Source: DATAXP01 sp036272935 (GTDB taxonomy: Bacteria > Planctomycetota > Planctomycetia > Pirellulales > PNKZ01). Taken from it: 64,000 nucleotides of DNA. Position 1 is the stretch's first letter; each line of letters starts with the position of its first letter. The DNA lies in NCBI GenBank assembly GCA_036272935.1, contig DATAXP010000073.1:8580-72579 (forward strand), given 5' to 3'. Below are positions 50,264 through 59,592 of the stretch, one piece after another. The notes under the pieces were generated by a model, which saw nothing but the letters and a program-made list of their open reading frames with translations, was not told where the DNA came from and did no database searches. Made by a program: the position numbers and the translations under genes.

Positions 50264-53200
50264 ATGCCGGCTCGAGACGGGGGCGCCGAGGGAGGCGCGT
50301 CGCAAGGGGGCGCATCGTCAGGAGGTCGCGCCTCGTGGCGCCGCGCGGGCAAATCGGCAGGCGACGCACCCCAACGTCGCTGGCAGCAAGATTGGACTCG
50401 CCGCGGCCACCAGCAGCATCAGGCCCGCGTCGTCGGCCGCAGGCTCAAGATAGCCGGCTGGTCGCTGCTGGCCGTCGGGCTGATCGGCGCGATCGTCTGG
50501 GTCGTGCTGTTCTTTCCCAAGAAGGCCCCGCTCGTCGTGCAAGTCGTCACCGACTACGCCGACGCGCTGCCCGCGAATACCTGGGCCGCCGACGATCTCG
50601 ACACCCTGGCAACGCTCGACAACCGCAACGTGTCGCTTGGCGATCTGTCGGCTCAGTGGACATCGAAAGAGCGCGGCCGCGAAGCGCTGCGCCACCGGCT
50701 GGCGGCAACGCGACCCGGCGGACCGAAAAACGACGTGATCGTTGTGTATCTGAGCATGCACGGCTTCGTCGATGCCGATGGGACTCCGTGCCTGCTCACT
50801 GGCGATGCTTCGCCGCTGGATAGCGCCACGTGGCTGCCGGTGGCCGAACTGTTGGGCGACATCCGCAGCCAGCTTTCCGACAAGGTGAAAAAGCTGATCG
50901 TGCTCGACGCCGCCCGCTTCGAGACCGATTGGAGCGCCGGACAACTGGTCAACGATTTTGCCGGCCGCCTGCAAGCGATCGTCGACAACGCCAAGATCCC
51001 GAACGTCTACATCCTCAATTCCGCCGGTCCGGGGCAGCGAGGCTGGACGTCGCCGCAACTGGCGGGCTCGGTGTTCGGCAGCTACTTCACGCGCGGCCTG
51101 CGCGGCGGCGGCGATCGCAACGACAACGGCCGCGTCTCCGTGCGCGAACTGCACGACTATCTGAAGCGGCACGTTCGCGGATGGACGCTCGCCAACCGCT
51201 TCGACGTGCAAGAGCCGATGCTGATCGTTTCTCCCGGCTCCGCCGACGACTTCGACGTTGCCTGGAGCGTCTCCGGTGAACCGGCTCTTGCAGCCGCGTC
51301 GAACACTTCGGACGACCTGCGCAATGCGCTCGATAAGCTTTGGACGCGGCACGAAGCCATCGCGTCGAACAGTCCGCAGCGCGACGAGCCGCTGCTGTGG
51401 AACGCCTTCCAGCACAAGTTGCTCCGCATGGAGCAAGTGCTCGATGGCGGCAAGGCGTATCGCGGCGAGGCCACAAGGGTGCGCGACGAGCTGGACCGCC
51501 TGGCCGGCTTGCTCGAGCAAGGCCGCCGGCCCGACCAGCTCACGCCGCACAGCTTGCCGATGCGGGCGCACCTGCTCGGCGGCGCGGCGCAATCGTCGGC
51601 CGACCGCGCGGCGATGCGCGCCGTGCTCGACGACCCCAAAATCAAGCCGCCGGCCGATGCGAAGTGGCCGTACTTGTCGCGGGCCGAGGTTGCCTGGACG
51701 TGGCTGCTCGAGAATCCGTCGCAGGAAAAACTGCGGCAAGCGTTGCAGTTCGGCGGCCCCGTCGAGCCAGCCGGCGGCGCGGGGCTGATCGAGCTGCACT
51801 ATGCGCGGATGCTCGATCGCTGGCTCGATGCCGAGTTATGGAAGGGAGATGCCGCGCCGATCGGACGATCGCTGCGGCTGCGCGCCGTTGCCGAACGCGC
51901 TGCGGCACCCCTCGACATGCGTGTCGACAACGCCGTTCGGCTGCTCGTCGATCGTGCCGACCAGCGCCGGCGCCTCGCCGAAGACCAGCTCTTCGTAGGC
52001 AGTCGCGAAGCGCTCGAACAATTCGCGGCCACCGCCGCCGATGCCGAGAATCAATTTCGCGCCGCCCAGGCCGTGACCGACGAACTGACGCAAGCGTGGC
52101 GGCTGGTCGATCAGGCCGAGGCCGAGCTGCCGTATCTGGCCCAGTGGCTACTACGGCGACCAGCCCCGGGGAAACCCGTGTTCTCCGCCTCCGAAGCGCG
52201 GTCGATTTCCGAGCTTAGCCAGCGGGTCGCGACGCTGCGCGGCTTGCTCACTTCGCCGGAAGCGCAGCGCAACGCCATCGACGAGATCAAGACTCAGCGC
52301 ACCGCGGCGGCCGAGCGATTCAACCAATTCCGCAAGCTGTACGACGACGAATGTTATCGGCTGCGATTCGAAGCGGGCGACGACGTGCTCACCGCGCACG
52401 ACACGACGGGCGTGCTTGCCGTCCCGCTGGTCAGCGGCGAGGCACGCAATAAGCTGCGTAGCCGGCTGCGCGACGTGACCGAGACGCTGCACGCGGCGTA
52501 CTCCGATACCGCCGACCACGATGCCTCGCAGCAGGTCACCGACGCCGGCAACGCGTGGCACGAGATGCTCTCGTCGCTGCCGGTTCATCCGGCGTTGTCG
52601 ATGCTGCTGGCCGCGCGTTCGCAAAACGCCAAGCAGAGCGGCGAACAAGGCTTCAATCTCAGCCAGGCGGGCCAGCAAGTGCGCAACCTGTTGGCCACTG
52701 CCGCGCCCGACGTGCAAGCCGCGCTCAAGCAAGCCGCCAACGCCGCGATCGATGTCCCGAAGGACGGCGACGAGCGGGACAGTCTCGTCGCTGCCGACGC
52801 CCTGGCGCGGGCTTGCGCTCCGCTGTCGTACCAGCTCGACGGCACCGACGCGGCTCACGATGCGACGCACGTATTGCGGCGATACAATCTGCGGCACCTG
52901 CTGCTGTGGCAGGCCACGCGCACCGCCGAAGACCTTTGGGGACCGGCCCAAGCGAACCAGGGATCGTTTTTCGCCGTCGCGGCCGGCGACGATTGCGACG
53001 CCGCCGATCGGGTGTATCGAAGCGTTCGCGAGCTCGAAACTCCCGCGGCCCAGCGATTAGGCGAATGCTTCGATGCCGTGAAGGCAGGCCTTTCGCCGGT
53101 GTGCAAGCCGGAAACGCTGATGGTGGTCGACGCCTCGCAATCGCTGCCGCAGACGGCCAGCATCCACGCGCCCAAAAAAATCCCGGTGGGTCAAGCCGCC

Positions 53201-55186
53201 CTGTGGCTGCGCGACTCGGCTGGCCAGCCCCTCAGCGTATCGATCCCGGATGGCGATGGCACGGTTGCTCAGCGGCGCTTGGCGCTGTCGGTCGATCCCG
53301 CGCAGCAAGACCTGGGCGTGGCCCATCGCGACTACCGCATCGCGGGCCAACAACTCGTCAACCGCACGAATGACTTGCAGCTCGTCGCGCTCTACCGCGG
53401 CCATGAGTTCACGACCAACGTGCCGGTGCTGGCCGAGAAGGGGATCGAGTTCGTTTACGTCCGGCCCGAGTCGGAGAACCCGCGGATCACCGTTCACGGC
53501 CACGCCACGCGGGCGAGCGCGATCACCTTCGTGCTCGACTGCTCGGGAAGCATGTCGACGCCGGTCGGCGACGGCCGCGAACGGCGAACGCGGCTCGATA
53601 TCGCCCGGACGGCGCTACAAGCGATTCTCGACGATCTGGCCAAGAGCCGCGCCTACCACGTGGCGGTGCGCGTGTACGGTCACCGTGCCGGTTGGGACCC
53701 GCAACAGCTCAGCAAGGTCAAGTACAGCCGTTACGGCGAAGAGCAGCGGCAAAAGACGATCGCCGCCGGCCAGGTGTTCGAGCTGCACCCCAGCAACGAC
53801 GTCGAGCTGGTGCTGCCGATGGGCGCCTTCGGCAACGACGAGGACGCGCGGGTGAAAAACGTGCTGAATCGCCTGTGGCCCACCGGCGAAACGCCGCTGT
53901 ATCTGGCCATTATCGAGGCGATCGAGAACGATTTCACCAACGAGCGCGACGCGGCCCAGCGGCGCGTCGTCGTGATCACCGACGGCGTGAACGAGCAAAG
54001 CCCCGGTGGACCCGCGGGCGTGATCAAGCTGCGCGGACACGTCGAGCGGGCGCTCGACAGCCATCGCGAGCAGCCGGTCGAGGTCGATATCATCGGGTTC
54101 AATGTCGATGCCCCGGCGCAGCGCGAAAAACTCGACGATCTGAAAGAGATCGCCCGTCGCAGCCGCGGCACGTACTATCCGGCCAGCGATCCCTCGGAGC
54201 TGCTGCAGGCGTTGCAAGACTCGCTGGGCCCGCGCAAATACTCGGTCGAGAATGCGCAGGGGGTGCTCGTCGGCGAGCCGCGCGATCTGGAAGAGCCGAC
54301 CGACCTGCCGGGGCCGCAGCAGTACATCGTGCGGTTGGTCGACGCTCAGCCGCCGGTGGAAAGCGAGCCGCAGATCGTCGAGCAGAGCGAAGCCCTGGAG
54401 CTGTTCCTGAGCGACGACGGCCGGCGGTTCGAAGATCGCCGCTACGACGCGGCGCTGCGCGACTCGGTGAACAAGCGCCCCGATCCCGCGGATCGCGACC
54501 ATTTTTGTTTCTTCGGGGCGCACCTGCCCGAGTGGAGCGGAAACGGCGCGCGGTTCCCGATCTCGATCCAAAACGCCGACGAGACGCGGTTCAGCCGGCG
54601 ACCGGCCGAGGCGTGGTTCGAGATCAAGCCCGTATCGACCCGGCCTCCGCAAGACTATCCCGGCTACAGCTTCTACGATTTCGATTACGAGCCGGAGCGG
54701 CCGGTGCCGGTGGCCAGTTGCCTGGCGCCGCAGTGGCCGACAAAGGCCGACAAGGCCGAGATCCGCGTGTGGGCGAAGTTCCAGCCCACGCGCCCCGACG
54801 AGGTGCGACGGCTGCCCGATGCGGTACGATCGGGGGCCGCCGGCTTCCGGCTCAAGACGCTGCCCGACGTGTTGTTGACCGTCGAGCGCCAGCGCGGCAA
54901 GTCGGCGCAAGACGGTGGCCGCGTGACCGTGACGGAAGAATACCCGCCGGGAACGGCGATGCCGCTGATGAAAATCGCACTCGATCCGCCGCCGCGCCGC
55001 ACGGTGCACACGTACTATCCGCAGTCGGCGCGAATACGTCACGAGTTCACGTACGCCGCCGGCGACGTGGACGACGTCGACCAGGTGCAGTTGCGATTCA
55101 CCCGCCGCGAACTACTGCTCGACCAGGCGGTGTCGACGCCCAAGCCGTTGATCGTAACGGTGCCCGACCCGCTGCTGCGCAAGTAG
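50264..55186 (+). CDS. Giant membrane protein with pseudo-caspase and von Willebrand A domains
   Basis: 1640 residues, ATG preceded by CAGGAGATT. A basic Gly/Arg-rich head and one membrane segment (about 62-84, KIAGWSLLAVGLIGAIVWVVLFF) anchor it. A caspase-like domain (about 90-330) keeps the His in YLSMHGFVD (His166), but the cysteine strand reads LIVLDAARFE, so the nucleophile is Ala217. A long helical middle part follows. The vWA domain (about 1083-1290) has an intact MIDAS: DCSGS from Asp1092, the Thr in GETPLYLAI and ITDGVNEQ. The C-terminal 300 residues are unassigned beta-rich sequence. It probably works as a metal-dependent adhesion or scaffold protein, not as a protease. Confidence 0.85.
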   Translation: MPARDGGAEGGASQGGASSGGRASWRRAGKSAGDAPQRRWQQDWTRRGHQQHQARVVGRRLKIAGWSLLAVGLIGAIVWVVLFFPKKAPLVVQVVTDYADALPANTWAADDLDTLATLDNRNVSLGDLSAQWTSKERGREALRHRLAATRPGGPKNDVIVVYLSMHGFVDADGTPCLLTGDASPLDSATWLPVAELLGDIRSQLSDKVKKLIVLDAARFETDWSAGQLVNDFAGRLQAIVDNAKIPNVYILNSAGPGQRGWTSPQLAGSVFGSYFTRGLRGGGDRNDNGRVSVRELHDYLKRHVRGWTLANRFDVQEPMLIVSPGSADDFDVAWSVSGEPALAAASNTSDDLRNALDKLWTRHEAIASNSPQRDEPLLWNAFQHKLLRMEQVLDGGKAYRGEATRVRDELDRLAGLLEQGRRPDQLTPHSLPMRAHLLGGAAQSSADRAAMRAVLDDPKIKPPADAKWPYLSRAEVAWTWLLENPSQEKLRQALQFGGPVEPAGGAGLIELHYARMLDRWLDAELWKGDAAPIGRSLRLRAVAERAAAPLDMRVDNAVRLLVDRADQRRRLAEDQLFVGSREALEQFAATAADAENQFRAAQAVTDELTQAWRLVDQAEAELPYLAQWLLRRPAPGKPVFSASEARSISELSQRVATLRGLLTSPEAQRNAIDEIKTQRTAAAERFNQFRKLYDDECYRLRFEAGDDVLTAHDTTGVLAVPLVSGEARNKLRSRLRDVTETLHAAYSDTADHDASQQVTDAGNAWHEMLSSLPVHPALSMLLAARSQNAKQSGEQGFNLSQAGQQVRNLLATAAPDVQAALKQAANAAIDVPKDGDERDSLVAADALARACAPLSYQLDGTDAAHDATHVLRRYNLRHLLLWQATRTAEDLWGPAQANQGSFFAVAAGDDCDAADRVYRSVRELETPAAQRLGECFDAVKAGLSPVCKPETLMVVDASQSLPQTASIHAPKKIPVGQAALWLRDSAGQPLSVSIPDGDGTVAQRRLALSVDPAQQDLGVAHRDYRIAGQQLVNRTNDLQLVALYRGHEFTTNVPVLAEKGIEFVYVRPESENPRITVHGHATRASAITFVLDCSGSMSTPVGDGRERRTRLDIARTALQAILDDLAKSRAYHVAVRVYGHRAGWDPQQLSKVKYSRYGEEQRQKTIAAGQVFELHPSNDVELVLPMGAFGNDEDARVKNVLNRLWPTGETPLYLAIIEAIENDFTNERDAAQRRVVVITDGVNEQSPGGPAGVIKLRGHVERALDSHREQPVEVDIIGFNVDAPAQREKLDDLKEIARRSRGTYYPASDPSELLQALQDSLGPRKYSVENAQGVLVGEPRDLEEPTDLPGPQQYIVRLVDAQPPVESEPQIVEQSEALELFLSDDGRRFEDRRYDAALRDSVNKRPDPADRDHFCFFGAHLPEWSGNGARFPISIQNADETRFSRRPAEAWFEIKPVSTRPPQDYPGYSFYDFDYEPERPVPVASCLAPQWPTKADKAEIRVWAKFQPTRPDEVRRLPDAVRSGAAGFRLKTLPDVLLTVERQRGKSAQDGGRVTVTEEYPPGTAMPLMKIALDPPPRRTVHTYYPQSARIRHEFTYAAGDVDDVDQVQLRFTRRELLLDQAVSTPKPLIVTVPDPLLRK

Positions 55187-55201
55187 TGATGTGGGCAATC
55201 C

Positions 55202-55276
55202 TGTGGGAGGCGAATCCTTTCGCCGACCGACGGTGCGCGTCATCGGACGATTCGGCGATAGGAATCGCCTCCCACA
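55202..55276. repeat. 75-bp inverted-repeat element TGTGGGAGGCGA (copy 2)
   Basis: Same length as 8964-9038 and inverted relative to it; the two 25-bp arms are identical after reverse complementing while the 25-bp core differs. It lies between convergent genes and may serve as a terminator for both. Confidence 0.85.
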
Positions 55277-55303
55277 AGAGCAGCTCTCATTTCCAACAGG
55301 CTC

Positions 55304-56596
55304 TCACCCGGCCGGCTGCATTGCAATCTCGGCCAGCACCGCGCCGAGGATGCGCAAGGCGGTGTCGACTTCGTCGGCCGTTACGCACAGCGGCGGACAG
55401 AATCGCAATGCCGCCCGGCCACACGATAGCAGCAGCAGTCCCTTGGCGAACGCGGCATGCACGATGTTGCGGCAGCGGCGGCGATCGAGGTCGTCGGCGC
55501 TGCCATCGTTGGGCGCTGTGCAATCGATCGCGCGCATCAGGCCGCGGCCGCGCGGATTGGCGAGGATCGGGAACCGCTCGGCAAGCTGCACCAGCCCCGC
55601 GTGCAGTTGTTCGCCGCGAACCGCGGCGTTGGCCAGGTACTCGCGTTCGACCAGCTCGAGCGTTGCCAGCGCCGCCCGGCAGCTTACGGGGTTGCCGCCG
55701 AACGTCGACGCGTGCGCCCCTGGTGGCCAGTCCATCAAATCGGCCCGCGTCACCAGCGCCCCCAGCGGCAGACCGCTGGCGATCCCCTTGGCCAGGCAGA
55801 TCATGTCGGGCACCACGTTCCAATGTTCGACGGCGAACATGCGCCCCGTGCGGCCGATGCCCGATTGAATCTCATCGACCACCAGCGTGATGCCGTACTG
55901 GTCGCACACGCTGCGCAACATCGGCAGAAAGCCGGGCGACGGCACCCGGTAGCCCCCTTCACCCTGGATTGGTTCGACGAAGATCGCAGCTACTTCTTCC
56001 GGCGGAGCGACCGTGGCGAACAGCTCGTCGAGCTCGGCGCGGGAACAATCGAAATGGGCGCGGTTCACGCCGGCCAGAGTGGGGCCGAAGCCGCGCTGAT
56101 GCAGCGCCTTCGACCCACCCAACGACAGCGCGCCGTAAGTCCGGCCGTGGAACGCGCCGAAGAAGCTGATCACGCGCTGGCGGCGCGTGTGGAACCGCGC
56201 CAGCTTCAGCGCCGCCTCAACGGTCTCGGCACCGCTATTGGTGAAGAACACGCGCTTCGGCCGGTCGCCGGGGGCGAGCTGCGCCAATCGCTCGGCCAGC
56301 TCGATTTCCGGAGCGTAGTAAAAATCGGTCCCCGACATGTGGATCAGCTTCGAGGCCTGGTCGGCGATCGCCGCCACGACTTCCGGATGCGCGTGCCCCG
56401 TGGCAGTCACTGCGATGCCGGCGGTGAAATCGAGGAACAGGTTGCCATCGACATCCTCGATGGTGCTCCCCCAGCCGCGTGCCGCGACCAGCGGATAGTC
56501 GCGCGTGTACGACGGGCTGACCACGCGCTCGTCGCGCGCAATCCAGGCGGCAGCTTTGGGACCAGGCAGCGCGGTGATCAGGTGCGGGGCGTGCAT
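55304..56596 (-). CDS. Class-III aminotransferase (GABA/acetylornithine type)
   Basis: 430 residues, PLP-dependent. Signature segments are DFTAGIAVTATGHAHPEV, TNSGAETVEAALKLAR (phosphate binding), FFGAFHGRTYGALSLGGSK, VVDEIQSGIGRTGRMFAVEHW with the cofactor Asp, and the Schiff-base lysine Lys270 in ICLAKGIASGLPLGA. It moves an omega-amino group to 2-oxoglutarate or pyruvate. 4-aminobutyrate, acetylornithine and lysine-type substrates are all possible. The aldehyde dehydrogenase gene directly upstream on the same strand favours a two-step amine to acid route such as 4-aminobutyrate to succinate. Confidence 0.9.
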   Translation of the reverse strand: MHAPHLITALPGPKAAAWIARDERVVSPSYTRDYPLVAARGWGSTIEDVDGNLFLDFTAGIAVTATGHAHPEVVAAIADQASKLIHMSGTDFYYAPEIELAERLAQLAPGDRPKRVFFTNSGAETVEAALKLARFHTRRQRVISFFGAFHGRTYGALSLGGSKALHQRGFGPTLAGVNRAHFDCSRAELDELFATVAPPEEVAAIFVEPIQGEGGYRVPSPGFLPMLRSVCDQYGITLVVDEIQSGIGRTGRMFAVEHWNVVPDMICLAKGIASGLPLGALVTRADLMDWPPGAHASTFGGNPVSCRAALATLELVEREYLANAAVRGEQLHAGLVQLAERFPILANPRGRGLMRAIDCTAPNDGSADDLDRRRCRNIVHAAFAKGLLLLSCGRAALRFCPPLCVTADEVDTALRILGAVLAEIAMQPAG

Positions 56597-56680
56597 TACG
56601 ATTATTCTCGTTTAGCCGGCGGGCTTGCCCGTCGCCTCATCCTCATTGTGCCGCAAAAACGCGGCGACCAAGGTCGCCGG

Positions 56681-58204
56681 CTAGACGTTGGGACTACGGA
56701 CCGCTGACGACATTCCCTGGGCCATCGTGATGCCGCGCTCGTGGTTCACGGTGAACGCGGTCTTGTGCGTGACCGCATCGACCAGCGCCGCGGCCGAAGG
56801 CTGCCCGTTGCCGCTGCGCTTCACGCCGCCGAACGGCAGGTGCACCTCGGCGCCGATGCACGGCAGGTTCACGTAGCCCATGCCGTAGTCGCATTCGTCG
56901 CGATACAGCCGCCAGCGGCGATAATCCTCGGTGATCACGGCCATCGACAGGCCGAACGGCGTGTCGTTGTAGATGTGGATCGCTTCGTCGTCGTCGTGGA
57001 ACGGAACGATGGCGACGTGCGGACCGAACACTTCCTCGCGGATCGTGCGCACGCCGGGAGCGTAGCGCTGCTGATACACGAACGGCGACATGAAATTGCC
57101 CCCGCGATGCTCGAACCGGCCGCCGTCGAGCAACACTTGGGCTCCTTCGCGGCGCGCCAGCTCGTTGTACAGCTCCACCTTTTCGACTGCCGACGCGTTG
57201 ATCAGCGGACCGGCGAACGTCCCGGGCTCGAAAGGATCGGAAAACTTCAGCGCCTTGACGCGCTCGACGAACTCGCCGCTGAACTTCTCCAGCAGCCGCT
57301 CGTGCACCAGCACGCGACCGGCCGAGACGCAGCGCTGCCCGGTGGTCTTGAACCCGCTGAGCACCGCGGCATTCACGGCCAGGTTCATGTCGGCGTCCTC
57401 GCACACGATCACGGCGCTCTTCGAGCCCGTTTCGCAGGCGCATGTTTTGTGATCGCTCTCGGCGGCCAGCTTGCGGATGTGCGACCCGACCGCGTAGCTG
57501 CCGGTAAAGCAGACGACATCGACACCGTGGTGCCGCGCCAGCGCGTCGCCCACTTCCTCGCCGAGTCCGTGCACCAGGTTGATCGTCCCCGGCGGAAAGC
57601 CCGCCTCGAAGAACAACTGCATCAGCCGCTGGCCGATCTCGGGCGTCTCTTCCGACGGCTTGAACACCGCCGTGTTCCCCTCGAGCAGACTCGGCCCGAG
57701 CATCCACAGCGGCACGGCGAACGGAAAGTTCCACGGCGTGATGACCGCCACCACGCCACGCGGCTTGCGGCGGATGTACAGGTCTTTGGCCGCAATCTCC
57801 GATTCGACCACCGAGCCGGTCGGCTGCCGCGCAGTGCCGAACACGTACTGCACCATGTGCAGCCCTTCGATCACCTCGGCCCGGGCCTCGTCGAACACCT
57901 TGCCGCTTTCGCGGGCCAACACCGCGGCCAGGTCGTCGACCTCGTGCTCGATTAGTTCGATCAGCTTGCCGAAATATTCGCCGCGCTTGATCCGGCTGGT
58001 GCGCCGCCAGGGATCGAACGCGGCGCGTGCCGCCGCAACTGCCGCCTCGACGTCGGCCGGTGTGCCGCGCGGATAGGTGCCCAGCACCTCGCCCGAGCGC
58101 GCGGGATTGAGGTTCTGAAATTGTTCGGTCGCCTGGCCGGCTTGCCATTGCCCGCCGACGAACATGCGACCGGTCCAAGTTGCCCGAGGCGTTGCGGTCG
58201 CCAT
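56681..58204 (-). CDS. Aldehyde dehydrogenase
   Basis: 507 residues, NAD(P)-dependent. Asn159 in ITPWNFPFAVPLW, the general base Glu258 in ACETGSKSAV and the nucleophile Cys292 in TTGQRCVSAGR are all in place; FTGSYAVGSHI is the cofactor loop. AAGGAGACGGCACG precedes the ATG. It oxidises an aldehyde to an acid. With the class-III aminotransferase 84 bp downstream it may handle an aldehyde formed by transamination (succinate-semialdehyde or aminoadipate-semialdehyde type). The C-terminal 25 residues extend past the usual end. Confidence 0.93.
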   Translation of the reverse strand: MATATPRATWTGRMFVGGQWQAGQATEQFQNLNPARSGEVLGTYPRGTPADVEAAVAAARAAFDPWRRTSRIKRGEYFGKLIELIEHEVDDLAAVLARESGKVFDEARAEVIEGLHMVQYVFGTARQPTGSVVESEIAAKDLYIRRKPRGVVAVITPWNFPFAVPLWMLGPSLLEGNTAVFKPSEETPEIGQRLMQLFFEAGFPPGTINLVHGLGEEVGDALARHHGVDVVCFTGSYAVGSHIRKLAAESDHKTCACETGSKSAVIVCEDADMNLAVNAAVLSGFKTTGQRCVSAGRVLVHERLLEKFSGEFVERVKALKFSDPFEPGTFAGPLINASAVEKVELYNELARREGAQVLLDGGRFEHRGGNFMSPFVYQQRYAPGVRTIREEVFGPHVAIVPFHDDDEAIHIYNDTPFGLSMAVITEDYRRWRLYRDECDYGMGYVNLPCIGAEVHLPFGGVKRSGNGQPSAAALVDAVTHKTAFTVNHERGITMAQGMSSAVRSPNV

Positions 58205-58238
58205 CGTGCCGTCTCCTTCCCTGGTTGGCTACAGACTT

Positions 58239-58298
58239 CGGGCTACAGGCTACGGGAAGCGAATCGTTTGTTGGCCGGAGCCGGAAGCCTGTAGCCCG
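58239..58298. repeat. CGGGCTACAGGCT palindrome
   Basis: Perfect 13-bp arms CGGGCTACAGGCT and AGCCTGTAGCCCG in the divergent gap between aldehyde dehydrogenase and trxB. Confidence 0.75.
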
Positions 58299-58382
58299 CA
58301 ACCGGCCAGGGAATCATACGGCGGCGAGGCTTTCGGCGACAAGGCTCGCGAGCGGGCGGTAGTGCATCTCGTCGGCCCGCGC

Positions 58383-58388
58383 TATAAT
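58383..58388 (+). promoter_or_regulatory. Possible -10 element for trxB
   Basis: TATAAT stands 44 bp before the start codon. The -35 position (TAGTGC, 17 bp upstream) is a poor match, so only the -10 is supported. Confidence 0.4.
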
Positions 58389-58432
58389 TCCGCGCTTACT
58401 AACTGCGATGTAACCGGCACGAGGGGACGAAA

Positions 58433-59476
58433 TTGATCGAAAAAGTGGTCATCATCGGCAGCGGACCGGCCGGTTGGTCGGCAGCGATTTACGCCGCGCG
58501 GGCCCAGTTGCACCCGCTGGTGTTCGAGGGGGCGATCACCGAGTCCAATCGGCTCAACGGCACCCTGCCGCTAGGACAGTTGGCGCTGACCACCGAGGTG
58601 GAAAACTACGCGGGCTTCCCGACGGGCAATCTGGAAGGGTATTTGGACGAGGCGATCGCCGCGGACCGCCGGCAGTTCATGGCCCCGCACCACAAGAAGG
58701 GCGTCAGCGGCCCCGAGCTGATGGAGTTGATGCGGCAGCAGGCGCACAACTTCGGCTCGCGCATCGTCACCGACGATGTGGTGCGTGTCGACTTCAGCAA
58801 GCGCCCCTTCGCGCTCACCGTCAGCGATGGCAGCGTGGTCACGTCGCATGCCGTAATCGTCGCCACCGGCGCTCGGGCCAACTACCTCGGCATCGCCAGC
58901 GAGGAAGCGTACAAGAATCGCGGCGTGAGCGCCTGCGCCGTGTGCGATGGTGCCTTGCCCCGGTTTCGCAACCAGCCGTTGGTGGTGGTCGGCGGCGGCG
59001 ATTCAGCCGTCGAAGAGGCAAGCTACCTGACGAAGTTCGCTAGTTGCGTGTACATGGTCCACCGCCGCGACGAGTTGCGGGCCAGCAAGATCATGGCCGA
59101 GCGCGCCAAGAGCAACCCCAAGATCGAGTTCGTTTGGAATAGCCACGTCGACGAAGTGCTCGGCGACGACAAGCAAGGCGTTACCGGCGTGCGCGTGGCC
59201 AGCACCACCGGCGGCTCGCCACGCGAGCTGGCCGCCAGCGGCATGTTCCTGGCCATCGGCCACACGCCGAACGTGTCGTTCCTCGACGGCCAGGTCGAAC
59301 TGACCGCCAAGGGTTACATCAAGCTCGTCGAGCCGTTCCGCACCCGCACCAGCGTCCCCGGCGTGTTCGCCGCCGGCGACGTGACCGACGATTACTACCG
59401 GCAGGCGATCACCAGCGCCGGCACCGGCTGCATGGCCGCGCTCGACGCCGAACGCTGGCTGGCCGAGCACGAGTGA
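58433..59476 (+). CDS. trxB: Thioredoxin reductase
   Basis: 347 residues, FAD/NADPH enzyme that keeps thioredoxin reduced. It begins with the FAD motif VVIIGSGPAGWSAAIYAARA, has the redox-active pair Cys168-Ala-Val-Cys171 in SACAVCDG, the NADPH motif VVVGGGDSAVEEASYL and the C-terminal GVFAAGDVTDDYYRQAITSAGTGCMAALDAERWL. Translation starts at a TTG with GAGGGGACGA upstream. A 20-30 residue insertion (about 66-94, LEGYLDEAIAADRRQFM) separates the ENYAGFP segment from GPELMELMRQQA, where E. coli has a short loop. It could supply the peroxiredoxins of this organism. Confidence 0.94.
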   Translation: MIEKVVIIGSGPAGWSAAIYAARAQLHPLVFEGAITESNRLNGTLPLGQLALTTEVENYAGFPTGNLEGYLDEAIAADRRQFMAPHHKKGVSGPELMELMRQQAHNFGSRIVTDDVVRVDFSKRPFALTVSDGSVVTSHAVIVATGARANYLGIASEEAYKNRGVSACAVCDGALPRFRNQPLVVVGGGDSAVEEASYLTKFASCVYMVHRRDELRASKIMAERAKSNPKIEFVWNSHVDEVLGDDKQGVTGVRVASTTGGSPRELAASGMFLAIGHTPNVSFLDGQVELTAKGYIKLVEPFRTRTSVPGVFAAGDVTDDYYRQAITSAGTGCMAALDAERWLAEHE

Positions 59477-59592
59477 TCCAATTCCGCATTCCATGACCGG
59501 CGGCCTGCTGCGCATTTCTTCGGCGCGCCGCTTGCGGGTTCCGCTTGCCCTTCGGGACAAAACATCAATGCACTCGGGCCAGGAGACGTTCA

